Shown: positions 7,090 to 14,329 of the stretch, piece after piece
Layout of the letters: every line of letters begins with the position of its first letter
Position numbering within the stretch: position 1 is the first letter of the stretch
DNA from: a virus
Reading direction: 5' to 3' (one strand)
DNA length: 37,868 nucleotides
Virus record (IMG/VR): IMGVR_UViG_3300046012_000762
Location: 1 to 37,868 of that record
The notes under the pieces: model-generated
Database searches by the model: none
Told to the model about the DNA's origin: nothing
The model's input: the letters and a program-made list of their open reading frames with translations, nothing else
Translations under genes and position numbers: made by a program

Positions 7090-7295
7090 CTGAGCTGACG
7101 CCCAGCCAGAGATGGGCTCTTCAGCAGCGCGCCCGTGCCGTTGAGGAAGTGGGTGCCGATCTGGTGACGGACTGGGAATCCATTCTCGGGGACCTGGTAA
7201 TTGCCAATGGCACCATCCCCGTGGGGGACGTGCTGATGATGCTGGTCTGCGTTCACAAGAACGCCGTGAACGAGAGGAGGCCCCGTGCTGGGTGA
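7086..7295 (+). CDS. hypothetical protein, 69 aa
   Basis: ATGA overlap start. Helical protein of unknown function; the following gene begins inside its last codons. Confidence 0.7.
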   Translation: MTELTPSQRWALQQRARAVEEVGADLVTDWESILGDLVIANGTIPVGDVLMMLVCVHKNAVNERRPRAG

Positions 7296-7488
7296 AGAGT
7301 TCGAGCAGATGGTCCGGGACGTGCTGAACCTGCACCAGGTTAACTACATGGACACGACTTTCATGGAGCTGCTGCACTGCGGGTGCGGTGCCCCCCTGCC
7401 TGAGGGGCTGATCCCGCACCAGGCAGCCATGATCACCAACGCGTTTGCGGAATGGGGGCTGAGCTGTGCCGGCTACGCGTCTGTCTAG
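7285..7488 (+). CDS. Cys/His miniprotein, 67 aa
   Basis: GTG start with GAGAGGAGG just upstream. Central HCGCGAPLPEGLIPHQAAM resembles the CxCG...H motif of the next gene's product, suggesting two divergent copies of a small zinc-binding fold. Function unknown. Confidence 0.65.
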   Translation: MLGEEFEQMVRDVLNLHQVNYMDTTFMELLHCGCGAPLPEGLIPHQAAMITNAFAEWGLSCAGYASV

Positions 7489-7690
7489 CAGAGTGCCCTG
7501 CCTGCTGGTCGTGCTGACCGAGGCGCTGCAAGAGCACAAGTGGCTGTACGTCACGCGTGGCTGCTCCTGCGGCTGGATCCCGGAGCTGCATGGCCGGGGT
7601 GATTCTTCTGTCCTGCACAGTGCCCACCTGGCCGTGATCGTCCAGGAACTGCTGGATTCCCTGGACCTGCTGACTGAGGGGGGCCTGTGA
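7466..7690 (+). CDS. Cys/His miniprotein, 74 aa
   Basis: GTG start inside the preceding gene (another GTG at 7493 is possible). The motif GCSCGWIPELHG...HSAHLAVIVQEL matches the CxCGW...H..H pattern of small actinophage zinc proteins. Likely paralogue of the upstream gene product. Confidence 0.6.
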   Translation: MPATRLSSRVPCLLVVLTEALQEHKWLYVTRGCSCGWIPELHGRGDSSVLHSAHLAVIVQELLDSLDLLTEGGL

Positions 7691-7857
7691 GCAGGGGCCA
7701 GGCGAAGATCCTGCGCAAGGTCGCCAGGACCAAGGAGAAGGAGGCGCGCAAGTTCCTGCGCTCCAGGGATCCGGTCGACAAGGCCGTTGGCCGGGAGCTT
7801 CTCACCCAGGTCAGGAACCTGCGGACCAGGGCAGACATCATGGACGCGCAGGGCTGA
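7687..7857 (+). CDS. basic hypothetical protein, 56 aa
   Basis: GTGA overlap start; Lys/Arg-rich helical protein that could bind nucleic acid. Family not recognised. Last gene before the promoter near 7884. Confidence 0.6.
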   Translation: MSRGQAKILRKVARTKEKEARKFLRSRDPVDKAVGRELLTQVRNLRTRADIMDAQG

Positions 7858-7881
7858 GGCTGGCTTTCCTGATCATCCCCT

Positions 7882-7889
7882 GATACGAT
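7882..7889 (+). promoter_or_regulatory. possible extended -10 promoter
   Basis: TGATACGAT contains an extended -10 (TG-N-TACGAT, box at 7884-7889) 29 nt upstream of the GTG at 7918; no convincing -35 box. Confidence 0.45.
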
Positions 7890-7917
7890 ACGGGGACGAC
7901 AACGAAGGGAGGGCTGC

Positions 7918-8364
7918 GTGAGCACCCAGTCTCAGTCAGGCGCCCCGGAGCACAAGTCCCGGGCGCTGGCCAAGCCCCTGGACATGAAGAAGGTTGCCGA
8001 TCTGTACTACAACCAGGGCATGTCCCTGGAGAAGATCGGCAAGCTGCTGGGCCCTCCCCCCAAGGGGGTAACCGGGATGACCGTGCGGCGCCAGATGATG
8101 CGCGCTGGTTTGTCCACGCGCCCCCTGGGATTCAACTCAGCCCGGGGCAGGGCAGCATCACGCGCACGCTGGGGCAGCTCCCGGGACGACTTCAAGTACA
8201 CAAAGATCATCGATCTGGGCAAAGAGCACCCTGCTCCCTACCCGATTGCCCTGATTGCCAGGGAAGCCGGCGTTTCCTACTCCTGGGCCTGTCACGTGCT
8301 GACCCGGGAGAATTTGCGCCCCCGTAAGTTCACCCGGAAGAGGAAGGAAGAGGAGGAGCAATGA
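7918..8364 (+). CDS. helix-turn-helix protein, 148 aa
   Basis: GTG start with RBS GAAGGGAGG. Two DNA-binding-like segments: residues about 24-58 (VADLYYNQGMSLEKIGKLLG followed by MTVRRQMMRAG), like resolvase/sigma-type HTH domains, and about 105-130 (PYPIALIAREAGVSYSWACHV). Very basic, Glu-tailed C-terminus. Probably a sequence-specific phage regulator; target unknown. Confidence 0.75.
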   Translation: MSTQSQSGAPEHKSRALAKPLDMKKVADLYYNQGMSLEKIGKLLGPPPKGVTGMTVRRQMMRAGLSTRPLGFNSARGRAASRARWGSSRDDFKYTKIIDLGKEHPAPYPIALIAREAGVSYSWACHVLTRENLRPRKFTRKRKEEEEQ

Positions 8365-8618
8365 GCATCTTCGGCAAGAAATATATTGCCCATGACGGGG
8401 GAGGTGACCGTCACGTCGGCACGTCTGCGGATGTAGAAGCCCGGAAGCGCGCTGACAAGGCGATGGCCGCAGCCGCAGCCAAGGAGCGCGACAAGCGGCT
8501 GAAGCAGAGGAAGCTTGACATTGCCCAGGCCCAGGCCGAGCTGGTCAAGGCCGAGGTGTCCGGGGACAAGAAGCGGATCAAGAAGGCGAAGAAGGCCCTC
8601 AGGGACGCCAAGGGCTGA
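8361..8618 (+). CDS. basic coiled-coil protein, 85 aa
   Basis: ATGA overlap with the HTH gene. After a short N-terminal part, residues about 28-85 are a continuous Lys/Ala/Glu-rich helix, a coiled coil likely to oligomerise or coat nucleic acid. Family not recognised. Followed by a terminator. Confidence 0.7.
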   Translation: MSIFGKKYIAHDGGGDRHVGTSADVEARKRADKAMAAAAAKERDKRLKQRKLDIAQAQAELVKAEVSGDKKRIKKAKKALRDAKG

Positions 8619-8634
8619 GTCTGCGCGCAAATAC

Positions 8635-8668
8635 AGGCTGGCCGGGTTACTCCCCGGCCAGCCTTCTT
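8635..8668 (+). terminator. rho-independent terminator
   Basis: 12-bp perfect stem (8635-8646 with 8653-8664, core GGCTGGCCGGG), loop TTACTC, then TTCTT. Confidence 0.8.
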
Positions 8669-8674
8669 GCGTTC

Positions 8675-8703
8675 TTGACGCGATGCCTGGCACTGCGTAG
8701 GAT
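8675..8703 (+). promoter_or_regulatory. promoter
   Basis: TTGACG (8675-8680), 17-bp spacer, TAGGAT (8698-8703). The leader carries a GAAGGAG RBS before the GTG at 8731. TTGACGCG and ACTGCGTAG are shared with the promoter at 9454. Confidence 0.75.
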
Positions 8704-8730
8704 CACACTACATCGACCGAAGGAGTCACT

Positions 8731-9243
8731 GTGGACCTGACCAAATGGGAACTGGCCGTACTGCGCGTGATTGCCGACCGGGGCTCCAATGCGCGCCCCC
8801 TGGACGCTGAGACACTGCACCGGTCCCTGCCGGTGGAGCACCAGCTGTCCCCGCACCTGTACAACCGGATGAAGCCCCTGCTGGACAAGGGCCTGGTGCT
8901 GTCCCGCACGATGCGGCCGATGCGCAGGGCCTGCTATTCCCTTACCCCCGATGGCCTCAAGGTGCTGGAGGGTAGTGGCCCAACCCGGCACGACCGGGTC
9001 CAGCAGGCGCAAGCCATCCTGGAACTGGCCCGGCTGTGCAAGGAATCGGGCCTGGTGAACGTATCCGCAGCACTGGCCTGGGAGTCCTGGTCCCCCTTGT
9101 GCCGGGAGGGTGAGTGCGCTGCCGGCGCGATGGTCCACGCATGGCCCGGCGCCCTGCGGACCATCCGCAAGCTGGGCTACACCGGCACCGACGAGAACGC
9201 CGACGCCGTAGCTGCCTTCTGTGAGGGGGTGCTGTGCGGGTGA
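8731..9243 (+). CDS. winged-helix-like protein, 170 aa
   Basis: GTG with a strong RBS. The first 80 residues look like a winged helix of MarR/PadR type: WELAVLRVIADRG, LYNRMKPLLDKGLV, and a wing-like RRACYSLTPDGLKVLEG. The C-terminal half is helical with three cysteines (CREGECAAG). Likely a transcription regulator; it is coupled to the HicA-like gene downstream. Confidence 0.75.
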   Translation: MDLTKWELAVLRVIADRGSNARPLDAETLHRSLPVEHQLSPHLYNRMKPLLDKGLVLSRTMRPMRRACYSLTPDGLKVLEGSGPTRHDRVQQAQAILELARLCKESGLVNVSAALAWESWSPLCREGECAAGAMVHAWPGALRTIRKLGYTGTDENADAVAAFCEGVLCG

Positions 9244-9449
9244 ACGCCAACAGACGGCTGATCAAGGATTGCAGAAGGCTAGCCGAGAGACAAGGCTGGG
9301 AGGTGCGGATGGGCGGCAACGGCCACTGGCATTTCATCTCCCCGGCCGGGAGGCGCATAATCACGCCGTCCACACCAGGTGGCGGCAACCCCCGCAAGTT
9401 CCTCAACGTGCGCGCAGAGCTGCGCAAAGCCGGCCTGGAGGGGCTGTAG
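9240..9449 (+). CDS. HicA-like (dsRBD-fold) protein, 69 aa
   Basis: GTGA overlap at 9240 sets the start (GTG 9234 also in frame). Sequence order fits HicA mRNA interferases: helix (LIKDCRRLAERQGW), strand, GGNGHWHFISPAGRRI with the candidate catalytic His29, then PSTPGGGNPRKFLNVR and AELRKAGL. Family toxins cut mRNA, usually held by a HicB partner. No HicB is obvious next to it; the 82-aa downstream protein or the winged-helix protein upstream are the only candidates. Confidence 0.65.
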   Translation: MNANRRLIKDCRRLAERQGWEVRMGGNGHWHFISPAGRRIITPSTPGGGNPRKFLNVRAELRKAGLEGL

Positions 9450-9453
9450 GCCC

Positions 9454-9482
9454 TTGACGCGCAGTGCCTTACTGCGTAGCCT
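9454..9482 (+). promoter_or_regulatory. promoter
   Basis: TTGACG (9454-9459), 17-bp spacer, TAGCCT (9477-9482), followed by a leader with GAAGGAG before the GTG at 9518. Confidence 0.65.
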
Positions 9483-9517
9483 TGGGAGCGTCGCACAGGC
9501 CATGAGAAGGAGTCCCA

Positions 9518-9766
9518 GTGATCAGGCTTCAGATCATCGACCGCACCGGCCACACAGAGCTTCTGGAGCGCTCTGCGAGCGCTCCAGCTGACCCGGGCAC
9601 CCTGACCCGGGAGGAGATCGAGGAAAAGTTCCAGGAGATGGTGGGCACTGGCGCTGCTTTCGCCGGCAGCGACACCAGTGGCCTGGAGCAGGTGACGAAG
9701 TTCAGCCAGATCCCGGACGATCAGGACGTGACGGTCCTGATCGTCGGCCCCTATCAGGGTGGGTAA
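9518..9766 (+). CDS. hypothetical protein, 82 aa
   Basis: GTG start with GAAGGAG eight nt upstream. Starts with a beta-strand pair (IRLQIIDRTGHTELLE) and ends with another (DVTVLIVGPYQGG), a small alpha/beta protein. No family recognised. The next gene overlaps its end. Confidence 0.7.
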   Translation: MIRLQIIDRTGHTELLERSASAPADPGTLTREEIEEKFQEMVGTGAAFAGSDTSGLEQVTKFSQIPDDQDVTVLIVGPYQGG

Positions 9767-9800
9767 GAGGGGCCGGCGGCGCCTGCGGGAAGAGGCCCTG

Positions 9801-10511
9801 ATGGCCAGGACCGGCTACACCGGCATCGTATTCCCTGGGCAGGATCATATTCTCAGGGAATACGCGCGCCTTGAGGGGCACTGGAATCCCATCCCGACAA
9901 ACCCTTTTCGGCTCGGCCCGGATCATCCTCATATGCCCATGGAGCTGCGAAGGCCGACACCAGCCCGGCGCGTGGTGCAGTACGAGCGGTATCCCTGGGT
10001 AGAGGGCGTCCCGGTATTCCCGTATGACTATACTTTTGCCGAGTGGAACGGCGCAACCTGCCCGGCGAACGGCGCGCAGGAAAAGGCGAGGGAACTGTTC
10101 ATCAGCCGGCTGGCGGCTGCCCAGCGCGAGACCTTCGAGGCGTACCAGTGCATTGATGTCCTGGGTTCTTCGGGGGATGTCTGGCGTATTGACACCGCCG
10201 GAAGTAATTCCTTCAACATCCTGAACATCAATAATCTGACGCGCCACTGCTTTCATCTCAGTGATTACCAGCTGCCCTTGTTCGATCACTTCACGGCTCA
10301 GGCAGCTATCCTCGCCTGCGCTGATCACAATGCCCGCAAATGGCCCTGGAGGCCAGAAGTGGACACGTCAGGAAAGCGCAGGCTGCTTTCCCTTTACCCG
10401 GTGGCTAATTATCCGGTGCATAAAAAGGAGCCCAGTGAGTTATCCTGTTTTCGCTATCGGCACGTTTACCCGGGACCTGTCCATCAGCGAGCTGGCCGGG
10501 GAGGTGGATAA
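9801..10511 (+). CDS. hypothetical protein, 236 aa
   Basis: ATG 9801 preceded by GGAAGAGG; an in-frame GTG at 9759 would add 14 basic residues. A mixed alpha/beta protein with a central WRIDTAGSNSFNILNINN segment; family not recognised. The last 25 codons overlap the next gene by 77 nt, an unusually long overlap here, so either a sequence error or a late frameshift is possible. Confidence 0.65.
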   Translation: MARTGYTGIVFPGQDHILREYARLEGHWNPIPTNPFRLGPDHPHMPMELRRPTPARRVVQYERYPWVEGVPVFPYDYTFAEWNGATCPANGAQEKARELFISRLAAAQRETFEAYQCIDVLGSSGDVWRIDTAGSNSFNILNINNLTRHCFHLSDYQLPLFDHFTAQAAILACADHNARKWPWRPEVDTSGKRRLLSLYPVANYPVHKKEPSELSCFRYRHVYPGPVHQRAGRGGG

Positions 10512-10899
10512 CCTGCTGAGGGGAGCCGGGTTCACCAAGGACACCCTGTACAGTCCGCACCCCACTGTCATTGACGGTCGGGAAGTCCCTGCCGGGTACT
10601 GCATCGCCGGCGCGATCAACAAGGTCCTGACCGGCTCGCACGAGTACCCCCGTGCCGAGGGATCCTATTTGCTGCCGATGCAGCACATGAACGGGACCAT
10701 GGGCCACTTTGCTGCCCGGTTCTGTGACATCGCATCAAAGGAGTTTCCTGCCCTGTGGATGGAGGCGAACATCTTTGCGCCTTCCAGTCCCGTATCTTCC
10801 GTGGATGCTCACTTCCTCGTCAACGCGATGGTCCGGTTCAATAACCTGCCGGCGGTCACGCTGGCTGACATGCGGCGCGTTCTCATCCTGATGCGCTAG
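10435..10899 (+). CDS. hypothetical protein, 154 aa (DUF6197-like?)
   Basis: GTG preceded by AAAAAGGAG. The order LLRGAGF..., GYCIAGAINKVLTG and C-terminal FNNLPAVTLADMRRVL reminds me of the DUF6197 group of actinobacterial and phage proteins, which is itself uncharacterised; the match is from memory. Last gene of the long forward operon, closed by a terminator. Confidence 0.65.
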   Translation: MSYPVFAIGTFTRDLSISELAGEVDNLLRGAGFTKDTLYSPHPTVIDGREVPAGYCIAGAINKVLTGSHEYPRAEGSYLLPMQHMNGTMGHFAARFCDIASKEFPALWMEANIFAPSSPVSSVDAHFLVNAMVRFNNLPAVTLADMRRVLILMR

Positions 10900-10906
10900 G
10901 GCATGC

Positions 10907-10947
10907 GAAAGCCCCTGTGCCTCCTCATACGGGGCACAGGGGCTTTC
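10907..10947. terminator. bidirectional terminator
   Basis: 15-bp perfect stem (10907-10921 with 10933-10947) that begins with GAAA and ends with TTTC, so it can end transcription from both the forward operon and the convergent reverse genes. Confidence 0.85.
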
Positions 10948-10953
10948 TGCTGC

Positions 10954-11142
10954 CTACCTGAGGTTGAACAGGTCCTTGAAGAAAACCAGGACCCCGCCGA
11001 GGCTGCGGAAAAGCCCTTTGAAGAAATTGGCTGCCTGAGCCGGCCCTACGGCGCGCAGGACGTAGACAATAATGATGACGACCAGGATCCACCCGATAAT
11101 CTTGGCGAGGAAAGCGAATGGCCCCAGGAATTCGTCTTTCAT
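10954..11142 (-). CDS. small membrane protein, 62 aa
   Basis: One hydrophobic helix (residues about 10-30: AKIIGWILVVIIIVYVL) followed by an amphipathic C-terminal half (NFFKGLFRSLGGVLVFFKDL). Starts directly after the stop of the upstream reverse gene. Unknown function. Confidence 0.75.
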   Translation of the reverse strand: MKDEFLGPFAFLAKIIGWILVVIIIVYVLRAVGPAQAANFFKGLFRSLGGVLVFFKDLFNLR

Positions 11143-11331
11143 TTACTTTTTGTCTCCTTCGGTCTTGGGCTTGCGGCCGGAGCGGTCGGGCTTCTGGTTC
11201 TTGCCTTCCTTACCCTCACGCGCCTTCTTGATCTTGGCCTGCTTCTCGCGCTCAGCTGCCTTCTTGTCGCTGCGCTGCGCACCCCGCTCACGGGGCTGCC
11301 CGGCTTTGGAACCGCTGCGGCGTCCGGCCAC
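11143..11331 (-). CDS. very basic protein, 62 aa
   Basis: GTG start with AGGAGGGAG upstream. Almost entirely Lys/Arg/Glu/Gly, likely disordered or helical and nucleic-acid-binding. Forms a two-gene reverse operon with the membrane protein, driven by the promoter at 11370-11398. Confidence 0.7.
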   Translation of the reverse strand: MAGRRSGSKAGQPRERGAQRSDKKAAEREKQAKIKKAREGKEGKNQKPDRSGRKPKTEGDKK

Positions 11332-11369
11332 GGGCTGTCTCCCTCCTAGTCAAAATACCTGTACCCGTA

Positions 11370-11398
11370 AGGATATAACGCATCAGGAAACCTGTCAA
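11370..11398 (-). promoter_or_regulatory. promoter of the two reverse genes
   Basis: Minus strand: TTGACA (11398-11393), 17-bp spacer, TATCCT (11375-11370). Confidence 0.8.
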
Positions 11399-11403
11399 CC
11401 CCC

Positions 11404-11432
11404 TTGACGGGCCGGTGGCAGTCCCCTAGTAT
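11404..11432 (+). promoter_or_regulatory. promoter of the transglycosylase operon
   Basis: TTGACG (11404-11409), 17-bp spacer, TAGTAT (11427-11432). Its -35 box is 5 bp (CCCCC) from that of the divergent promoter. It produces a leader of about 140 nt. Confidence 0.75.
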
Positions 11433-11438
11433 CGTCCC

Positions 11439-11578
11439 AATCGGCACCCAGCCAGGACCCGAACCGCTACACTCAATTTAAATGTTCGTGGTTAACCATG
11501 CCCGGATTATTTCCCGGTCGTGATGCGTCCCGGGAGGAAAAAGCCCTCCGGGATATGCCCTGCGGCGTTAGGTAACAG
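11439..11578 (+). promoter_or_regulatory. long 5' leader with hairpin
   Basis: Untranslated leader of the next gene. It holds a GC-rich hairpin (TCCCGG...CCGGGA, about 11528-11554) and, at 11476-11487, the reverse complement of GAACATTTAAAT that also occurs in the AT-rich region at 1089. Could be a control element; nothing diagnostic for a known riboswitch. Confidence 0.4.
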
Positions 11579-12229
11579 GTGCTATTCAGTGAGGATACTT
11601 CCCGAGCACGTGTAATTATCCACGCAGCGCTTTACGGCGCCATAGCATGTTTTCTTATTCTCCCTGCTTTGCTGGTACTGAGCATGTACCTTCAGACCGG
11701 GACCAGTTCCCCCGCTTTCTCGGCAGCCGGTGACGTCGCAGGGGCCTCCCAGCCTCTCAAGGCACGTGTCACCCACGCCGGCGCGCACTTCGCAGATGCG
11801 GGCAAGGCCACCCGGATGTACATCGCCCGGCACTACCACCCCTACGTGAAACCCAGGCCGGTTCCCCCGGCCCCGGTGGCATCCCCCTCTCCTCCCCCTC
11901 CTCCGCCCCCGGCCCCGGTGCAGCCGGCCGGCTCTTACCAGCAGTACGCGCAGGGCCTGTTCCCCCAGTACGGGTGGGCCTCGTCGGAATTCAGCTGCCT
12001 GGACGCGCTGTGGAATAAGGAAAGCGGCTGGAATCCCCGGGCGTACAACGCCTACTCCGGGGCCACGGGCATCCCCCAGGCACTGCCCGGGTCCAAGATG
12101 GCCTCTGCGGGGGCCGACTGGGCTACCAACGGCGACACGCAGATCCGCTGGGGCCTGGGCTACATCAAGGAGCGCTACGGCACCCCGTGCAGCGCCTGGG
12201 CTACTTCTGAAGCGACGGGAGCTTACTGA
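11579..12229 (+). CDS. membrane-anchored lytic transglycosylase-like protein, 216 aa
   Basis: GTG start. One transmembrane helix (residues about 12-38), a linker with a run of prolines (about 92-115), and a C-terminal domain (about 118-206) of the actinobacterial SLT type: LDALWNKESGWNPRAYN with the candidate catalytic E148, SGATGIPQALPG and WGLGYIKERYG. Such domains cleave peptidoglycan glycan strands. The anchor and linker would place the enzyme outside the membrane. A role in host wall remodelling or lysis is likely but inferred. The last codon overlaps the next ATG (TGATG). Confidence 0.85.
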   Translation: MLFSEDTSRARVIIHAALYGAIACFLILPALLVLSMYLQTGTSSPAFSAAGDVAGASQPLKARVTHAGAHFADAGKATRMYIARHYHPYVKPRPVPPAPVASPSPPPPPPPAPVQPAGSYQQYAQGLFPQYGWASSEFSCLDALWNKESGWNPRAYNAYSGATGIPQALPGSKMASAGADWATNGDTQIRWGLGYIKERYGTPCSAWATSEATGAY

Positions 12230-12816
12230 TGTTCGTCATCGGCACCACCACCCTGATCATGATCTTGCTGGCGCTGTGCGTCGGCGTGATCCTCGGCGCG
12301 TTCGCCGTGATGTCGATCTACCGGAACAGGGACCAGCGTCTCTGGGAAACGGTGAACAACAGGATCGCGCTGTTCACCCCGGCTTTCCCTGTACCCCAGA
12401 CGCGTCCTGCCCCGGTCCAGGTAGTGACCTCAGCACCCCGGCGCGTCCCGGCCGACATCCTGGGCGATGACACGGTGATCAATCCCAAGTACACCCCGAC
12501 CGGCCTGGATAACCTGCGCGCGTCCATGACTGACCGTGGTTTCCCGGGCACGGGTGAGTTCAGCGCCGTGCGCGAGCCGGACTTCACGGGCCCGCTCTCT
12601 GCCTTCCGTGATGTCCCCGAGCCGGAGCCTGCCCGGGACGATTATCACGAGGCGCCTGATACGGACTGGCGCATCCCCTATAATTATCAGGCCCAGCCTG
12701 GTACAGTGGCAGCTGAGGAGCCCTCATTCGTGTGGCCCTCCGGGGAGAGCCGTGAGCAGCTCCTTGACCGTCTGGAACGCGAGGCATGGGGAGGACGCGT
12801 GGCTATCTGTGGATGA
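12229..12816 (+). CDS. single-pass membrane protein, 195 aa
   Basis: N-terminal transmembrane helix (residues about 5-30, TLIMILLALCVGVILGAFAV) followed by a short basic segment and a long, acidic, Pro-rich, probably disordered cytoplasmic tail. Coupled to the transglycosylase gene through TGATG. Function unknown. Confidence 0.75.
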   Translation: MFVIGTTTLIMILLALCVGVILGAFAVMSIYRNRDQRLWETVNNRIALFTPAFPVPQTRPAPVQVVTSAPRRVPADILGDDTVINPKYTPTGLDNLRASMTDRGFPGTGEFSAVREPDFTGPLSAFRDVPEPEPARDDYHEAPDTDWRIPYNYQAQPGTVAAEEPSFVWPSGESREQLLDRLEREAWGGRVAICG

Positions 12817-13270
12817 CCACCACGCTCTTGCCCAGGCGCACCGGATGCTCGCACGCTATGACATGACCTGCGTGCCTATCCTCCGGCGCCCGGGGAACAG
12901 CACAGGCCCGGCTGCCGATCCGGTCTCCACGGCCGGGGAGATCCTGCTGGTCCACTCGGCGCAGCGCTGCCCGGCCAGGGCCGGGGACGGCACGTGGTGC
13001 TGTATCCACAAGCCCTCGGACCACCACATGCGCACCTGGCAGATGGTCTGGGTAGATGAGCACCACTTTATGATCCGTCTGTGCGAGCACGGGAACGGCC
13101 ACATCGACCCGGATGACGCTGAGCACCGCAACCGCATGTGGGCGCGTGAGCGCCTGCGGCATGCTCATCTCAGCGATTCGGGGAACACCTTCTCCGTCAT
13201 TGCTGATCAGTTCGACGCTGGCCGGCATGCGTGCGGGTGCCTGTGCTGTGACCCGGGGGCCCGGCCCTGA
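12752..13270 (+). CDS. Cys/His-rich protein, paralogue A, 172 aa
   Basis: GTG 12752 has GGGGAGAG upstream; GTG 12809 (overlapping the previous stop) is the alternative start. The block CCIHKPSDHHM..W...W....F.IRLCEHGNGHIDPDD, and the closing CGCLCC, recur in the protein at 25268-25675. Conserved Cys and His suggest a zinc-binding domain. No family name known to me. Confidence 0.7.
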   Translation: MSSSLTVWNARHGEDAWLSVDDHHALAQAHRMLARYDMTCVPILRRPGNSTGPAADPVSTAGEILLVHSAQRCPARAGDGTWCCIHKPSDHHMRTWQMVWVDEHHFMIRLCEHGNGHIDPDDAEHRNRMWARERLRHAHLSDSGNTFSVIADQFDAGRHACGCLCCDPGARP

Positions 13271-13440
13271 ATGCGTTAGCCGGCGAGCTGGGCCGGGTCA
13301 TTGCTGACCTGGATGAGATCTGGGATCTCATCCAGGACAGCGGCCTTCACGAGGATGTCAGGGACTGGGCAGCACGGGATATTGAGGACGCGTGTGCCAT
13401 CCTGGCGCACGTCAGATCCGTGTTTCTCTCTTCACTGTAG
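13267..13440 (+). CDS. small acidic protein with CTG start, 57 aa
   Basis: No ATG, GTG or TTG exists at the 5' end of this open frame. CTG at 13267 overlaps the previous stop as CTGA, the same coupling used elsewhere. The product would be an acidic helical protein (ELGRVIADLDEIWDLIQDSG...). It is followed at once by a terminator. Coding by composition and position; start uncertain. Confidence 0.5.
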   Translation: MNALAGELGRVIADLDEIWDLIQDSGLHEDVRDWAARDIEDACAILAHVRSVFLSSL

Positions 13441-13443
13441 TTG

Positions 13444-13479
13444 CAGGCCAGGTTCCCGCACGGGAACCTGGCCTGTTTT
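13444..13479 (+). terminator. terminator or attenuator upstream of whiB-like gene
   Basis: Perfect 15-bp stem (13444-13458 with 13461-13475, core CAGGTTCCCG) then TTTTC. The RBS of the next gene begins 1 nt after the T-run, with no promoter between, so the whiB-like gene depends on read-through. Confidence 0.85.
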
Positions 13480-13490
13480 CGGAGGAATAT

Positions 13491-13826
13491 ATGGTCAGTA
13501 AATACAGGAACCGTACCCCACGCACGACACGCAGGTGGCTGGCTCCCGGTTTTCACTACAGCCAGATCCGGTGGCAGCTTGACGGCGCGTGCAACAATTA
13601 TGACCCGGTGTGGTGGGATACTGATGTTGCAGCCCCAGCTGATGCCAGGAAAGCACTGCTGATCTGCTGGACAGAGTGCCCCGTCCGCAGGGAATGCACG
13701 GAGTTCTCGATGAGGAAGGGCCGGGGGGAAGAGTCCGGGATCTGGGGAGGCATCAGGCCAGCGGACCGGCGCACGATCATGCGGCGCAGGGAACGCCAGT
13801 CCCTTACCAGCCAGGAGCGGCAATGA
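13491..13826 (+). CDS. WhiB-like iron-sulfur regulator, 111 aa
   Basis: Start ATG with RBS GGAGG at 13481. Four cysteines (C34, C59, C63, C69) followed by the turn GIWGG (83-87) and a basic tail (RRTIMRRRERQ) mark the actinobacterial Wbl family, which binds a 4Fe-4S cluster and acts with sigma factor. The inner pair is C-x3-C (CWTEC) where C-x2-C is usual. Phage Wbl proteins can redirect host transcription. ATGA overlap with the next gene. Confidence 0.85.
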   Translation: MVSKYRNRTPRTTRRWLAPGFHYSQIRWQLDGACNNYDPVWWDTDVAAPADARKALLICWTECPVRRECTEFSMRKGRGEESGIWGGIRPADRRTIMRRRERQSLTSQERQ

Positions 13827-14329
13827 ACTGTGAGGATGTGGCCCCGGACCTGATTACCCGGGCCGTGGACGTGTTCAACCTGGAACGGGAGTTCGGGGGG
13901 CCGGACAAGGAAGCCCTGGGCAAGGCCATCTCAGCTGCCTTATTACTGCATGAGCGCAAGGTCATCGACCGGGTTGCCACCATCCTGGAGACGCTGGCTG
14001 ACGCCACGGATGAGGCCGACACCGGCGAGGACGATTCCGACCAGGGAGCCCAGGCGTTCGCCATGCGCTGGGCGGCATGCCGCATCCGTGAGCACATCCC
14101 GGAGATCGCCGCCGAGAAAGCCTTGTACACCCCACGCGAGGGCGATATCGTGGAGGTAGTCCTGGCCGGTGAGGTCCACGTCCTGGACGACACCTGCGAG
14201 GCATGCGGGCATCATTCCAGGTCCATGTGGTCCCTGTTTGATAACCGCAGCAAAGCAGAGTATTACTTTGACGAAGCGGAATTGCAGGGACGCCTTCGCA
14301 CGCGCGTTCTGTACCGGATGGAGGACTGA
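13823..14329 (+). CDS. hypothetical protein, 168 aa
   Basis: ATGA overlap with the whiB-like gene. N-terminal two thirds helical; C-terminal part has TCEACGHHSRSMWSLFDN, a possible metal site, then a short tail. Family not recognised. Confidence 0.7.
   Translation: MNCEDVAPDLITRAVDVFNLEREFGGPDKEALGKAISAALLLHERKVIDRVATILETLADATDEADTGEDDSDQGAQAFAMRWAACRIREHIPEIAAEKALYTPREGDIVEVVLAGEVHVLDDTCEACGHHSRSMWSLFDNRSKAEYYFDEAELQGRLRTRVLYRMED

Noticed and set aside
10903-11349. 148-codon plus-strand frame
   Set aside because: It runs through a perfect bidirectional terminator and opposes two well-supported reverse genes.
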